DNA from: JAJYRX01 sp041655275
Lineage (GTDB): Bacteria; Pseudomonadota; Gammaproteobacteria; Burkholderiales; Burkholderiaceae_B
Assembly: GCA_041655275.1 (NCBI GenBank)
Contig: JBBAFU010000003.1
Coordinates: forward strand, 124,001 to 188,000
DNA length: 64,000 bases
Reading direction: 5' to 3'
Shown in pieces: positions 25,108-33,063 of this stretch (the stretch's first letter is position 1; each line of letters opens with the position of its first letter). The notes under the pieces were generated by a model, which worked only from the letters and a program-made list of their open reading frames with translations, ran no database searches and was not told the DNA's origin. The position numbers were made by a program, and so were the translations under genes.

Positions 25108-26246
25108 CCCATCTCCATGTAGAAAAGCGCTGCCAGGGCGTCCAGCAGGATGACGACGAAAATGGAATGCACCACTGCAGCAGTCGTGTGCTCGCCCACG
25201 GACTGGGCACTGCCGCGCACGGAAAAACCCTGGAGGCAGCCGATGACGGCAATCAGGAAAGCGAACACCGGCGCCTTGGCCATGCCGAGCAGAAAGTGAC
25301 GCACGGGAATATCGCGCCCGAAACGATCGATGAACATCTGCGGTGTGATGTCCAGCGACAGCGCACACACGACCATGCCGCCGGCGATGCCGGCAATCAT
25401 GCCGACAAAGGTCAGTATGGGCAGCGATACCTGCAGGGCCAGTACCCTGGGCAGCACCAGCAGCTCCACGGGGCTGAGTCCCTGCACACGGATGGCGTCA
25501 ATCTCTTCATTCACCTTCATGGAGCCCAGCTGGGCCGTGAAGGCGCTGGCCGTCCGGCCGGCCATCAGTATGGCCACCAGCAGGACGGCAAACTCGCGCA
25601 GGAAGGAGAAGCCCACCAGACTCACGGTGTATGTCGTCGCGCCGAAATCACTCAGGATGGTGGCACCCAGGAACGTGATGACGGCGCCAACCAGGAAGGT
25701 CAGCAGGGCCACGATGGGTACTGCATCCAGACCGGTCTGCTCGATCTGGGCAACAATGGCCGTCATGCGCCAGCCACGCGGCCGCAGGATGTTGCGCAGC
25801 AGGGTCTCCAGCACCAGGCCGGAGAAGCCCAGCAGCAGGATGAACTGCTGCCAGAAACGCAGCACACCCGCACCCATGGTGCCGAGCAGCTCGACAGGCA
25901 TGGTCGGCCGGCGCGGGGGAATCAATGCGTCGCCGGCCTGCATGGCGCGCGCCACGGCATCAAGCATGGCCTGGCGCTCGGCCGAGATACCGCCTTCGGC
26001 GAGCATGCCCAGGTGCTCGCCGCCCAGCAGCTCCACCAGACGTGCGGCGCCCGCGGTATCAAGCACTTCCAGACCGCTGGTATCTACCCCGACCAGCAAA
26101 CGCTGGGCGAAAGCCGCCCGGCACAGGGGTACGCGCTCGCCCAGCGCCTCATAATGGGACAGCACCCAGCGCCCGCGAATGGCCAGGCGCACCGTGCCTT
26201 CGTGAATTTCCCAGGCGAGCAGATCGCTTCTATCCTCTGCCGGCAT
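25101..26246 (-). CDS. MlaE-like permease with N-terminal STAS domain
   Basis: A 381-residue inner-membrane permease. Residues ~125-381 are a MlaE permease (FLVGAVITFLGATILSDFGAT, EFAVLLVAILMAGRTASAFTAQLGSMKVNEEIDAIRVQGLSPVELLVLPRVLA, the strong MlaE signature). The first ~110 residues resemble a STAS domain (VRLAIRGRWVLSHYEAL, LLVGVDTSGLEVLDTAGAARLVELL), so MlaB-type and MlaE functions are fused in one chain. This explains why no separate mlaB gene is found. It follows thpR by 33 bp in the same operon. Confidence 0.92.
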   Translation of the reverse strand: MPAEDRSDLLAWEIHEGTVRLAIRGRWVLSHYEALGERVPLCRAAFAQRLLVGVDTSGLEVLDTAGAARLVELLGGEHLGMLAEGGISAERQAMLDAVARAMQAGDALIPPRRPTMPVELLGTMGAGVLRFWQQFILLLGFSGLVLETLLRNILRPRGWRMTAIVAQIEQTGLDAVPIVALLTFLVGAVITFLGATILSDFGATTYTVSLVGFSFLREFAVLLVAILMAGRTASAFTAQLGSMKVNEEIDAIRVQGLSPVELLVLPRVLALQVSLPILTFVGMIAGIAGGMVVCALSLDITPQMFIDRFGRDIPVRHFLLGMAKAPVFAFLIAVIGCLQGFSVRGSAQSVGEHTTAAVVHSIFVVILLDALAALFYMEMGW

Positions 26247-26279
26247 ACCTTTCCCCGCGCATTGTCCTCCCGCCTGAGC

Positions 26280-26843
26280 TCACTGCCTTTCTTCCCGGAA
26301 CCCTTTTACCGGCGACACGGGCAGCCGCGCCAGCACTTCGTAGTGCGAGGCATCATGCGTCGGCCGGGACGCCACCAGTCGACAGTCTACCGGATGGCAG
26401 ATCACCGGTGCAGGCCTGGGCGACCATTTTTCACCGCCCCGGATGCCGCGCAGCAGCGAGATATGGGGACGGAAAGGGCGTGTATCGCGCTGCCAGCCCA
26501 GGCCCTCAAGCCGGCACCACAGGTTATCGTGCAGGCGATGCAGCCAGGCCAGTTCATCCTGCGCGCAGCCTTCTTCGGCCGGACCGGCCCAGGCCACTCG
26601 CGCACGCTCGAATACGCCCACGCGGGTCAGCGTGAACGCACGTCCGGCGCAAGGCCAGCCCGCCAGCGCCGCCGCCAGCGCCTGCGCCCGGGCCTCACTG
26701 GCCTTGCCGAGGAAAGCAAGCGTAAGATGCATGTCCGCAGGGCGCATGATACGCCCGCCCAACGCCGTCTGGGCGGCTCGCGCCCAGGACTGCAGGGCTG
26801 CAACGGCACTGTCATCAGGCCATAATGCAATGAACAGACGCAT
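26280..26843 (-). CDS. thpR: RNA 2',3'-cyclic phosphodiesterase ThpR
   Basis: A 187-residue 2H phosphoesterase. The two catalytic motifs are HLTLAFLG near residue 39 and HISLLRGI near residue 131 (HxTL/HxSL). The start MRLFIALWPDD is typical of LigT/ThpR, which hydrolyses 2',3'-cyclic phosphate ends of RNA. It is the first gene of the minus-strand operon leading into the mla genes and is divergent from the DUF2868 gene with only 69 bp between starts. No specific link to lipid transport is known. Confidence 0.93.
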   Translation of the reverse strand: MRLFIALWPDDSAVAALQSWARAAQTALGGRIMRPADMHLTLAFLGKASEARAQALAAALAGWPCAGRAFTLTRVGVFERARVAWAGPAEEGCAQDELAWLHRLHDNLWCRLEGLGWQRDTRPFRPHISLLRGIRGGEKWSPRPAPVICHPVDCRLVASRPTHDASHYEVLARLPVSPVKGFREERQ

Positions 26844-26912
26844 GAAAACACTCCCGACAACACTTCCGGCAAGACCCGCAGCATGTCCCGCAACCTTCCA
26901 GGAGAAGCCCGC

Positions 26913-28361
26913 ATGACTTCCGCGTTCCCCGACATGATGGCACAAGTGCCGGGACACGGCCTGCGCGCGCACTGGATGGCGGAAAGCCTGCGCCTGCGCG
27001 AAGCGCAATGGGGCCCGCTGGAAGACAGCCGCGAGCTGCGCAGCCTGCGGCGCACGGCCGCCGGCCGGCCACTGGAAACACTGGTGCTGGAACGGGCGCG
27101 CCTGCTGGCGCAGCGCGAAGGGCTGGACACGGTCATCACGCGCTGGGCTTCAAGCGCACGCCTGGCATTGATCATCCTGCTGCTGGCCGCCATGCTTGTG
27201 GGCGCGGGCGCCGCCGCCGGTGTGCTGGGTGATGGAGAGCGCCCCGTCAATCTGATGGCCGCCCTGACGGCCCTGCTGGGCCTGCACAGCCTGAGCCTGC
27301 TGCTGTGGTGGCTGTCGCCCCTGCTGCCGCGCACCGATCCCCAGGCGGGCCTGGGCGAGCTGTGGCTCCGGCTGAGCGCCCGGCTGGCGCGCGGGCCCGA
27401 TACCCTGCTGGCCATGCAGGGGCTGGCCGGCCTGCTGGGCCGCCGGCGCGTACTGCGCAGCGCGCTGGGCAGCATCAGCCATGCATGGTGGCTGGTCGCC
27501 CTGCTGGCGGCATTGCTCACGCTGCTGGGCCTGCTGTCCACACGCCGTTACGGCTTTGGCTGGGAAACCACACTGCTGTCCGCCGACACCATGGTCTGGC
27601 TTGCGCAGACACTGGGGTGGCTGCCCGGCAAGCTGGGTTTTGCCATCCCGCCCGCCGAGCTCATCCGCATGAGCGACGGCCTGCACCCCCTGCCGGACAG
27701 CGCGCATGCACTGTGGTCCGCCTGGCTGCTGGGCTGCCTCGTCTGCTACGGACTGCTCCCGCGCACCCTTGTGCTCATCCTCAGCGTCTTGCGCACCCGC
27801 CGCGGCCTGCGTCGCATGCAGGTCGATATGGGGCTGCCGGGGCTTTCCGAGCTGCGCGAACGCCTGCAGGCGCCCAGCCGGCCGGGCGGCATCGACAGCC
27901 CGGCAAGCCCGCCATCCACCAGCACGCCAGCCGCCGCCGAACCGCACATGCCCGATGATGCACCCGCCATCGTCGGTCTGGAGCTGGCAGCAGACACGCC
28001 CTGGCCGCCCGGAACGCTTGCGCCGGGCCTGCGTGATCTGGGCATGGTCGACAGCCGCGCACAGCGCGAGCAGCTGCTGCTGCACCTCGAGGCCCGCCCG
28101 CCCGCACGCCTGCTGCTGGTATGCGACGGGCGACAGACGCCGGATCGGGGCACCATCGCCTGGCTCGGAGAGCTGGCGCACCTGGCACCCTATGTACACC
28201 TGACCCTGCTTGGTGGTGACGCGCGCCCCGAACGCGCCCAGGCCTGGCAGCGCGCCACCGCCAGGGCCGGGCTGCCGCCCGACGCCCTGCATGGCGAACC
28301 CGCCGCCGCCCTGGCCTGGCTCGCCGGCGAATCGACCGTCTCCGGGGAGCCGCTGCCATGA
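26913..28361 (+). CDS. DUF2868 membrane protein
   Basis: A 482-residue membrane protein of the DUF2868 family. Residues ~30-70 form a soluble start (LRLREAQWGPLEDSRELRSL, family-typical), followed by several hydrophobic segments (LALIILLLAAMLVGAGAAAG; LMAALTALLGLHSLSLLLWWLSPLL; AWWLVALLAALLTLLGLLS; LWSAWLLGCLVCYGLLPRTLVLIL) and a soluble C-terminal part with a nucleotide-fold look (ARLLLVCDGRQTPDRGTIAWL). AGGAGAAG precedes the ATG at 26913; ATG 26883 lacks this. The stop overlaps the start of the GTPase gene by ATGA. The pair DUF2868-DUF3482 recurs in betaproteobacteria; function unknown. Confidence 0.85.
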   Translation: MTSAFPDMMAQVPGHGLRAHWMAESLRLREAQWGPLEDSRELRSLRRTAAGRPLETLVLERARLLAQREGLDTVITRWASSARLALIILLLAAMLVGAGAAAGVLGDGERPVNLMAALTALLGLHSLSLLLWWLSPLLPRTDPQAGLGELWLRLSARLARGPDTLLAMQGLAGLLGRRRVLRSALGSISHAWWLVALLAALLTLLGLLSTRRYGFGWETTLLSADTMVWLAQTLGWLPGKLGFAIPPAELIRMSDGLHPLPDSAHALWSAWLLGCLVCYGLLPRTLVLILSVLRTRRGLRRMQVDMGLPGLSELRERLQAPSRPGGIDSPASPPSTSTPAAAEPHMPDDAPAIVGLELAADTPWPPGTLAPGLRDLGMVDSRAQREQLLLHLEARPPARLLLVCDGRQTPDRGTIAWLGELAHLAPYVHLTLLGGDARPERAQAWQRATARAGLPPDALHGEPAAALAWLAGESTVSGEPLP

Positions 28362-29785
28362 CGCAAATGACGCAAATTCCCCTGCGCCTGGCCGTCGTCG
28401 GCCATACGAACACCGGCAAGACCTCGCTGCTGCGCACCCTGCTGCGCAACCCCCATTTTGGTGAGGTCCGCGATGAGGCCGGCACCACCCGGCATGTCGA
28501 AAGCGCGCGCCTGATGGTCGACGGGCAAGTCATCATGGAGCTGTTCGATACGCCCGGCCTGGAAGACAGCATGGCCCTGCTGGACGCCCTGGAAAGCCAG
28601 TTCGCCGGGGACGGCCGGCGTCGCGACGGCCCGGACATGATTGCGGCCTTTCTCGACAGCCCGCAGGCGCGCGGGCGCTTCGAGCAGGAAGCGCGTGTGT
28701 TACGCACCCTGCTCGGCTGCGATGCCGGCCTGTACGTCATCGACGCACGCGACCCCGTGCTGGCCAAGCACCGCGACGAGCTGCGCCTGCTGTCCTACTG
28801 CGGTCGCCCCGTGCTGCCCAGCCTGAACTTCACGCGCGAACCCGGCCACCAGATCGAGGCCTGGCGCGAGGCCCTGGCCCGCCTCGGCCTGCACGTCATC
28901 GTCGAATTCGATACCGTGGCACCCGCGCTGGACGGCGAACAGCAACTCTATGAGCGCCTGTCCGTCCTCATGGACCGCCATGCCGCCAGCCTGCAGGCGC
29001 TCACGCGCAATGTCGTCGGGCAGCGCATGCTGCGCCGCATGGACGGCTGCCGCCTGATTGCAGACATGCTCATTGATGTGGCCGCCCTGCGGCTCATGAC
29101 GCCGGCCGATGACGCGGCGGTGCAACAGGCCTCGACGCAGCTGCGCGAGCAGGTCCGTACCCGCGAGCAGGCCTGCGTCCAGGGCCTGCTGCGGCGCTAT
29201 CGCTTCGAAACCGGGTCCGCCGCCCTGCAGGGCCTGTCTCTTCAGGGTGAACGCTGGGAGATGGATTTGTTCCATCCCCAGGCCCTGAAGGAGATGGGCA
29301 TCCATGTGGGACGCGGCATGGCCGCCGGCGCCGTTGCCGGTGCCACGGTGGACGTCTTTCTCGGCGGACTCAGCCTGGGCGCCGCCACGCTGATCGGCGC
29401 CACTGCCGGTGGCGTATGGCAGGGCATGGATCGCTGGGGGCGCCGCCTGCTCGGGCGCTTGCAGGGGCATCGTGAACTGACGGTGGACGACCCCGTGCTG
29501 TGCCTGCTGATCGTGCGCCAGCTGGCCCTGCTGCAGGCGCTGGAACGTCGCGGCCATGCCGCCCGGGATCCCGTCATGCTTGATACCGCCGAAACCGGCG
29601 ATGGTACCGACAGCACCGACAACGACGCTGCAGCGGACTATCGGCGCGGCGCCCTGCCCGAGGCCCTGGAACACGCGCGTGCCCATCCGCAATGGTCGGC
29701 ACTGGCTCCGGCTCATGCCCCTTCAGCGCAGCGCGAGACAGCCATGCAGCAACTGGCCGATCGGCTGGCACAATCATTGGCCTGA
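28358..29785 (+). CDS. GTPase with DUF3482 C-terminal region
   Basis: A 475-residue TRAFAC-class GTPase. G1 is VVGHTNTGKTSLL near residues 13-25, followed by a G2 threonine in DEAGTTRHV and G3 FDTPGLED. The usual G4 NKxD is not seen; the aligned stretch reads PSLNFTREPG, so guanine specificity is uncertain. The C-terminal half (DUF3482) contains a glycine/alanine-rich hydrophobic hairpin (GRGMAAGAVAGATVDVFLGGLSLGAATLIGATAGG split by a polar turn) that could insert in the membrane. It is translated with the DUF2868 membrane protein and may act on it. Function unknown. Confidence 0.85.
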   Translation: MTQMTQIPLRLAVVGHTNTGKTSLLRTLLRNPHFGEVRDEAGTTRHVESARLMVDGQVIMELFDTPGLEDSMALLDALESQFAGDGRRRDGPDMIAAFLDSPQARGRFEQEARVLRTLLGCDAGLYVIDARDPVLAKHRDELRLLSYCGRPVLPSLNFTREPGHQIEAWREALARLGLHVIVEFDTVAPALDGEQQLYERLSVLMDRHAASLQALTRNVVGQRMLRRMDGCRLIADMLIDVAALRLMTPADDAAVQQASTQLREQVRTREQACVQGLLRRYRFETGSAALQGLSLQGERWEMDLFHPQALKEMGIHVGRGMAAGAVAGATVDVFLGGLSLGAATLIGATAGGVWQGMDRWGRRLLGRLQGHRELTVDDPVLCLLIVRQLALLQALERRGHAARDPVMLDTAETGDGTDSTDNDAAADYRRGALPEALEHARAHPQWSALAPAHAPSAQRETAMQQLADRLAQSLA

Positions 29786-29852
29786 CCACCAAAGTTCAAC
29801 AGTTAAAATCATAACACATTGATTTATAGCAGTTTAATTTAAAAACGTTCCA
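29786..29852. other. AT-rich junction between chromosome and accessory island
   Basis: From the stop of the GTPase gene to the hsdR remnant, the sequence is markedly AT-rich (AAATCATAACACATTGATTT and TTTAATTTAAAAACG), unlike the flanks. No gene, tRNA end or clear repeat is seen. It is the left edge of the decayed restriction island. Confidence 0.5.
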
Positions 29853-29981
29853 CTACGGGTTTGCATACGCAAGGCCGGCGACTGGTTCCCTTGCCGAAAC
29901 TGTTTCCCAGCCCAGCTCGGCAAACAGTCCTATGGCGGGCTGCTCGACAAGCTGATCTTCGGTTCAGGCGCGGGAGCTCAT
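29853..29981 (-). pseudogene. hsdR remnant (N terminus of type I restriction endonuclease subunit)
   Basis: Read on the minus strand from an ATG that overlaps the stop of the AlbA-type gene (ATGA), the frame gives MSSRA, a TGA stop, then TEDQLVEQPAIGLFAELGW and ETVSA, which is the conserved N terminus of HsdR (EDQLVEQPAI...ELGW). Similarity ends after about 24 residues and the frame stops at 29853. The rest of hsdR (about 3 kb) is gone; past this point the sequence becomes AT-rich and meets the end of the GTPase gene. So this is the start of a deleted restriction gene that also carries a nonsense codon. Confidence 0.8.
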
Positions 29982-31876
29982 GGCGCCTTTTCCTTGCGCA
30001 ACACACTTTGGTCTGGCACCGCGTAGCGTTGGTCGGGGTGCTTTTCCATTTTCGGAATGGTGTAAGTCAGTACACCTTCACGCACCATGGGGCTGAGATA
30101 GGTTCGGACCAGGTGTTTTTGATCCCGATCGCCAAGTACTGAAGCGATCTCCCGCGCGCTCAGGGCGCGCCAGCGACAAAGATCAACGATCAGCGCACGC
30201 AAGACGCTCTGACGGGGTTTGCTGCCTGTCACCGGAATTCTTTCGACCAGTTGGGGAGGAATCATCGCCAGGAGCTGGTAACTATTCGCATCTGCCTGGT
30301 GTGTATGTGGTTCTGCCTGGTGTGCATGTGGTTCTGCCTGGTGTGTATCTTTTGTCACCTGGGTTTCAGAATCGCCAGTCGACAGCGCCTGAAAGCGTAC
30401 GCTGGGTACGTAATAGGTCCGGCTGCCGCTGCCTTTCATGTCCAACAGATTCAGATCGCGCAGACGCCGCAGGTGGTTGGAGGCATTCAGGGTGTCGGTA
30501 CGATTAATGGCCCGGTAAGCTGCATTGTCAATGGCGCCCAACTCTCGCACGAAGACCAGAGCGCGGGACTCCTCGTCGCTCAGAACTTCTGTGCTCAACT
30601 TCTGCAGCCAGGCCAGATCGTCTGGTCCCAGGAAGTGATGAAACAGAAAAGTAGCCACAAACCGATCAGGCCGACGTGAAGACTCAAAGGTCGGAGGCAG
30701 CAGGTTCTGTTCCAGCATCAACTCGCGCATGGCACGAATGCCGCTGCCCTTGGTTTCGGCAATATTCAGCTCATGCAACACGGCTGCAATGCGCGGATTG
30801 CGTGTTTCCGAACCGGGTTCGCCCAGCTGCTCTTCTGCCTTGATTGAGTGCCCCGGGTTGCGGATTTCCAGACGGTTTGCATAGCGGATGATCTGGATCG
30901 CGCCATGAATGCGGTAGCTGCGGTGCATCACAGCGTTCACGATGGCCTCGCGGATAACTCGCAGCGGCAGCGCCGGCTCGTCCTCGCGCGCCAGTGCCCC
31001 TTCAGGCAGGGAGAAGGACTGAATCAATTCATCACGTACTGTGTTCGTGGCCCGGCGAATGGCGGTAAGCAGCGGCGCACGAATTTCCAGCGTGTCAAAG
31101 CGATGGTCCGGGTCCTCCACCCATTGTCGTCCCGGCACGCGAATGTAATCGATGCGCATCATGGGAAAGCAACGGCGCAAGGCCATTGCGCTACCAAACA
31201 GCAGCATTCCGGCCACCGTGGGCTTGAGCTGTCCGTTGTCGTGCTTGGCACAGCCCAAGGCGCGCAGCAGATCTTCATCCGACCAGCTCAGTTCTTCAGC
31301 GTCCGGATTGATCGTCTTCCGTTGTTGACGATAATCGTCAAGGGCCGCCGGGTCGATGTCGTCCAGGTCGGCGTCGGGCAGCAACGCAGCGTCAAAGGAC
31401 TCCTGCTGATGGCCGGCATAAAGGGCTACCAGATCATCTTCTGTACCCTCCTGGTCGGTTGAGCCTACGCGCCGGAGCGCCCCACGCGGCAGTCCCAGAT
31501 TTTTCAGAAAAATGGGTTTTTCGGTGGGGGCCGCTTCGGGCACATAAACAACCACCACCACCTTTCCATCCAGCTCTTCCACCGAAACTCGTGGCCGGAT
31601 CGGGCGATTGAAAACCGTCGCGCACTGGCTTGCCAGATCGGCCTGCAGCTGATCTGCATCGTCAATCCCACTCACCCGGTAGGCATTGGCAAAAAAATCT
31701 TCGGTATCACGACTCACGCCCAGCAGCAGATAACCACCGTCCAGACCGGGCTCGTTGGCAAAAGCACAGATCGTTTCCATGGCGGAGCGATCGATGCGTT
31801 GCGCTCGTTTGGCCTCGATGCGATGCGACTCATCCAGCGCGACGAGTTCTTGCAGCAAGTCTTCCGCAGTGCGCAT
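29978..31876 (-). CDS. AlbA_2/Schlafen-type ATP-binding protein in restriction island
   Basis: About 632 residues. The N-terminal AlbA_2 (Schlafen AlbA-like) domain shows HRIEAKRAQRIDRSAMETICAFANEPGLDGGYLLLGVS; this is followed by an HATPase-like region (PLRVIREAIVNAVMHRSYRIHGAIQIIRYANRLEIRNPG with N-box and G-box features, then ETKGSGIRAMRELM) and a C-terminal winged-helix part (EIASVLGDRDQKHLVRTYLSPMVREGVLTYT). A 7-residue repeat lies before that end. Such proteins are frequent cargo of type I restriction operons, between hsdS and hsdR, which is exactly the position here. The start at 31876 overlaps a mini-ORF stop as TGATG. Probable defence or regulatory role, unproven. Confidence 0.83.
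   Translation of the reverse strand: MRTAEDLLQELVALDESHRIEAKRAQRIDRSAMETICAFANEPGLDGGYLLLGVSRDTEDFFANAYRVSGIDDADQLQADLASQCATVFNRPIRPRVSVEELDGKVVVVVYVPEAAPTEKPIFLKNLGLPRGALRRVGSTDQEGTEDDLVALYAGHQQESFDAALLPDADLDDIDPAALDDYRQQRKTINPDAEELSWSDEDLLRALGCAKHDNGQLKPTVAGMLLFGSAMALRRCFPMMRIDYIRVPGRQWVEDPDHRFDTLEIRAPLLTAIRRATNTVRDELIQSFSLPEGALAREDEPALPLRVIREAIVNAVMHRSYRIHGAIQIIRYANRLEIRNPGHSIKAEEQLGEPGSETRNPRIAAVLHELNIAETKGSGIRAMRELMLEQNLLPPTFESSRRPDRFVATFLFHHFLGPDDLAWLQKLSTEVLSDEESRALVFVRELGAIDNAAYRAINRTDTLNASNHLRRLRDLNLLDMKGSGSRTYYVPSVRFQALSTGDSETQVTKDTHQAEPHAHQAEPHTHQADANSYQLLAMIPPQLVERIPVTGSKPRQSVLRALIVDLCRWRALSAREIASVLGDRDQKHLVRTYLSPMVREGVLTYTIPKMEKHPDQRYAVPDQSVLRKEKAP
30291..30352 (-). repeat. Three 21-bp in-frame tandem repeats
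   Basis: Units at 30291-30311, 30312-30332 and 30333-30352 are nearly identical (each begins TCTGCCTGGTGTG), differing at one or two bases. On the coding strand they encode HQAEPHT-type heptads in a hinge before the C-terminal winged helix of the AlbA-type protein. Repeat number could vary by slippage without changing frame. Confidence 0.85.
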
Positions 31877-31926
31877 CAATAGCTCATGCGTCGGGTCACG
31901 GTGACGATTCTGCGAGTAAGGCTCAC
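31876..31926 (-). CDS. Candidate 16-residue leader ORF coupled to the AlbA-type gene
   Basis: A perfect ribosome-binding site AGGAGGT lies six bases before a GTG at 31924-31926 that opens a 16-codon frame (MSLTRRIVTVTRRMSY). Its TGA overlaps the ATG of the AlbA-type gene as TGATG, while that ATG has no good site of its own. This is the arrangement of a translational-coupling leader. The peptide is basic and has no known family; whether it is made is untested. Confidence 0.5.
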   Translation of the reverse strand: MSLTRRIVTVTRRMSY

Positions 31927-32002
31927 GACAACACCTCCTGTACTTTAGCTCAGCGGGCAATAAAGTGTGAAATGATCATATCTTGCTCTCAGGCCAGAAA
32001 GC

Positions 32003-32953
32003 TCAGGGCAAGGCCCGCACAATAGGACGCAGCACGCGATCCATGGTCACCAGGCGCTGCTCGATCCACTGCAGGTATTCGTCCCAGCGGCTCTCATCCT
32101 CGATGGAAGCGTCGGTATACCAGCTGGCAATGCGAGTGGCACGCGCATGGGGCAGTTCCTGCCAGTCCAGTGCAAAACCCAGCTGTTGCTCGATGGATGT
32201 CTTTTGCTCCAGCAGGGCCTGAAAATGCTGCTTGGCATCCTCGCCGGGCATCCACAGCTCAACCCCCAGCCTCGCATCGCGGGTATTGGCGGTGATGTTG
32301 AGCCGGAACCCGGAGCGGCCGATGGTATTGTTCAGCCAGGCCCGGGGCCGTGGTTTTTGCGGGCGGATATGCGGTGCCTTCTTGCGCAGCCATTCCACCA
32401 GCACCTTCCAGAACTGCAATTGCAGCTGTTGGGTGGGTGATTGGCTGGCGGCAGCGCGCGCCTGCTCGCGGCCTGTTCTAGCCCAGTTGTCCGGCTTGGC
32501 CACCACCTCAAACTTGGGTGCCAGCGGCGAATCGCCAATGCGCCACAACTCGATCTGCACGCCAAAGAAGCTCACGTCCTCGGTCATGTTGTCATTGAGG
32601 TAATCCAGTGCGGCAATATGCTCCGGCCGAAAGGCCTGGGCCACCCAGATCACCGTGCGTGCATTGACGCCAGCGGCATAGGTCAGGATTTGCCCCAGGT
32701 GCCGGTGGTCGGTGTCGGCCAGCTGGTTTTCGATCACCACCCGTTCATCGCCATCGGTGCACAGGATGTCCAGCTTGAAGTCACCTACCGTGTGCTCTGT
32801 GCCGACCAGCTCCAGCTCGCTGAGACCCAGTTCTTGCGCCAGCGCTTCCAGATTCTCCGGCTCGGCCAGCCAGGGAGTGAAGTCATTGGCCTCGTGCTTC
32901 CAGGCCTTGCGCAGCGGCACGCGCTCCAGCTTACTCAGTGCTCTGGTGTTCAT
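32003..32953 (-). CDS. DUF4268 protein with PD-(D/E)XK nuclease-like core
   Basis: A 316-residue protein. Near residues 57-95, VGDFKLDILCTDGDERVVIENQLADTDHRHLGQIL-type sequence gives the D...ExQ pattern of the PD-(D/E)XK fold (Asp in KLDILC, ExQ in IENQL, then the conserved H/L helix). The C-terminal part (FWKVLVEWLRKK, RSGFRLNITANTRDARLGVELWM) is the DUF4268 domain. Its ATG overlaps the stop of the hsdS remnant (ATGA), so it was part of a type I restriction operon. It may be an accessory nuclease of that system and is still intact although hsdS, hsdM and hsdR are not. Confidence 0.85.
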   Translation of the reverse strand: MNTRALSKLERVPLRKAWKHEANDFTPWLAEPENLEALAQELGLSELELVGTEHTVGDFKLDILCTDGDERVVIENQLADTDHRHLGQILTYAAGVNARTVIWVAQAFRPEHIAALDYLNDNMTEDVSFFGVQIELWRIGDSPLAPKFEVVAKPDNWARTGREQARAAASQSPTQQLQLQFWKVLVEWLRKKAPHIRPQKPRPRAWLNNTIGRSGFRLNITANTRDARLGVELWMPGEDAKQHFQALLEQKTSIEQQLGFALDWQELPHARATRIASWYTDASIEDESRWDEYLQWIEQRLVTMDRVLRPIVRALP

Positions 32954-33048
32954 GATGGCAGGGTCTCCACATCAATCTCCCCGGAGAGCAAGCGCGGTAG
33001 CAACAGGTCGCGGGTGCGGCGTAGGGTTTGGGTTTGGCGTTGGAGTTT
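32950..33048 (-). pseudogene. hsdS remnant (C terminus of type I specificity subunit)
   Basis: The minus-strand frame ending at the TGA that overlaps the DUF4268 start reads KLQRQTQTLRRTRDLLLPRL and LSGEIDVETLPS, the characteristic end of HsdS proteins (central/terminal coiled coil followed by LRxTRDLLLPRLLSGEI). Only about 32 codons are left. Immediately upstream is the right end of an IS200/IS605 element, and the rest of hsdS is not found on the other side of the element, so insertion was followed by loss of the 5' part and of hsdM. Confidence 0.82.
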
Positions 33049-33063
33049 GACATCCTCCCCCAC

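Noticed and set aside
29861..30142. 93-codon plus-strand frame in the island's left edge
   Set aside because: It lies antisense to the hsdR remnant and the AlbA-type gene end, both recognised on the minus strand.
30291..30352. Tandem repeats considered as a CRISPR array
   Set aside because: Units are contiguous without spacers and code in frame for a heptapeptide repeat.
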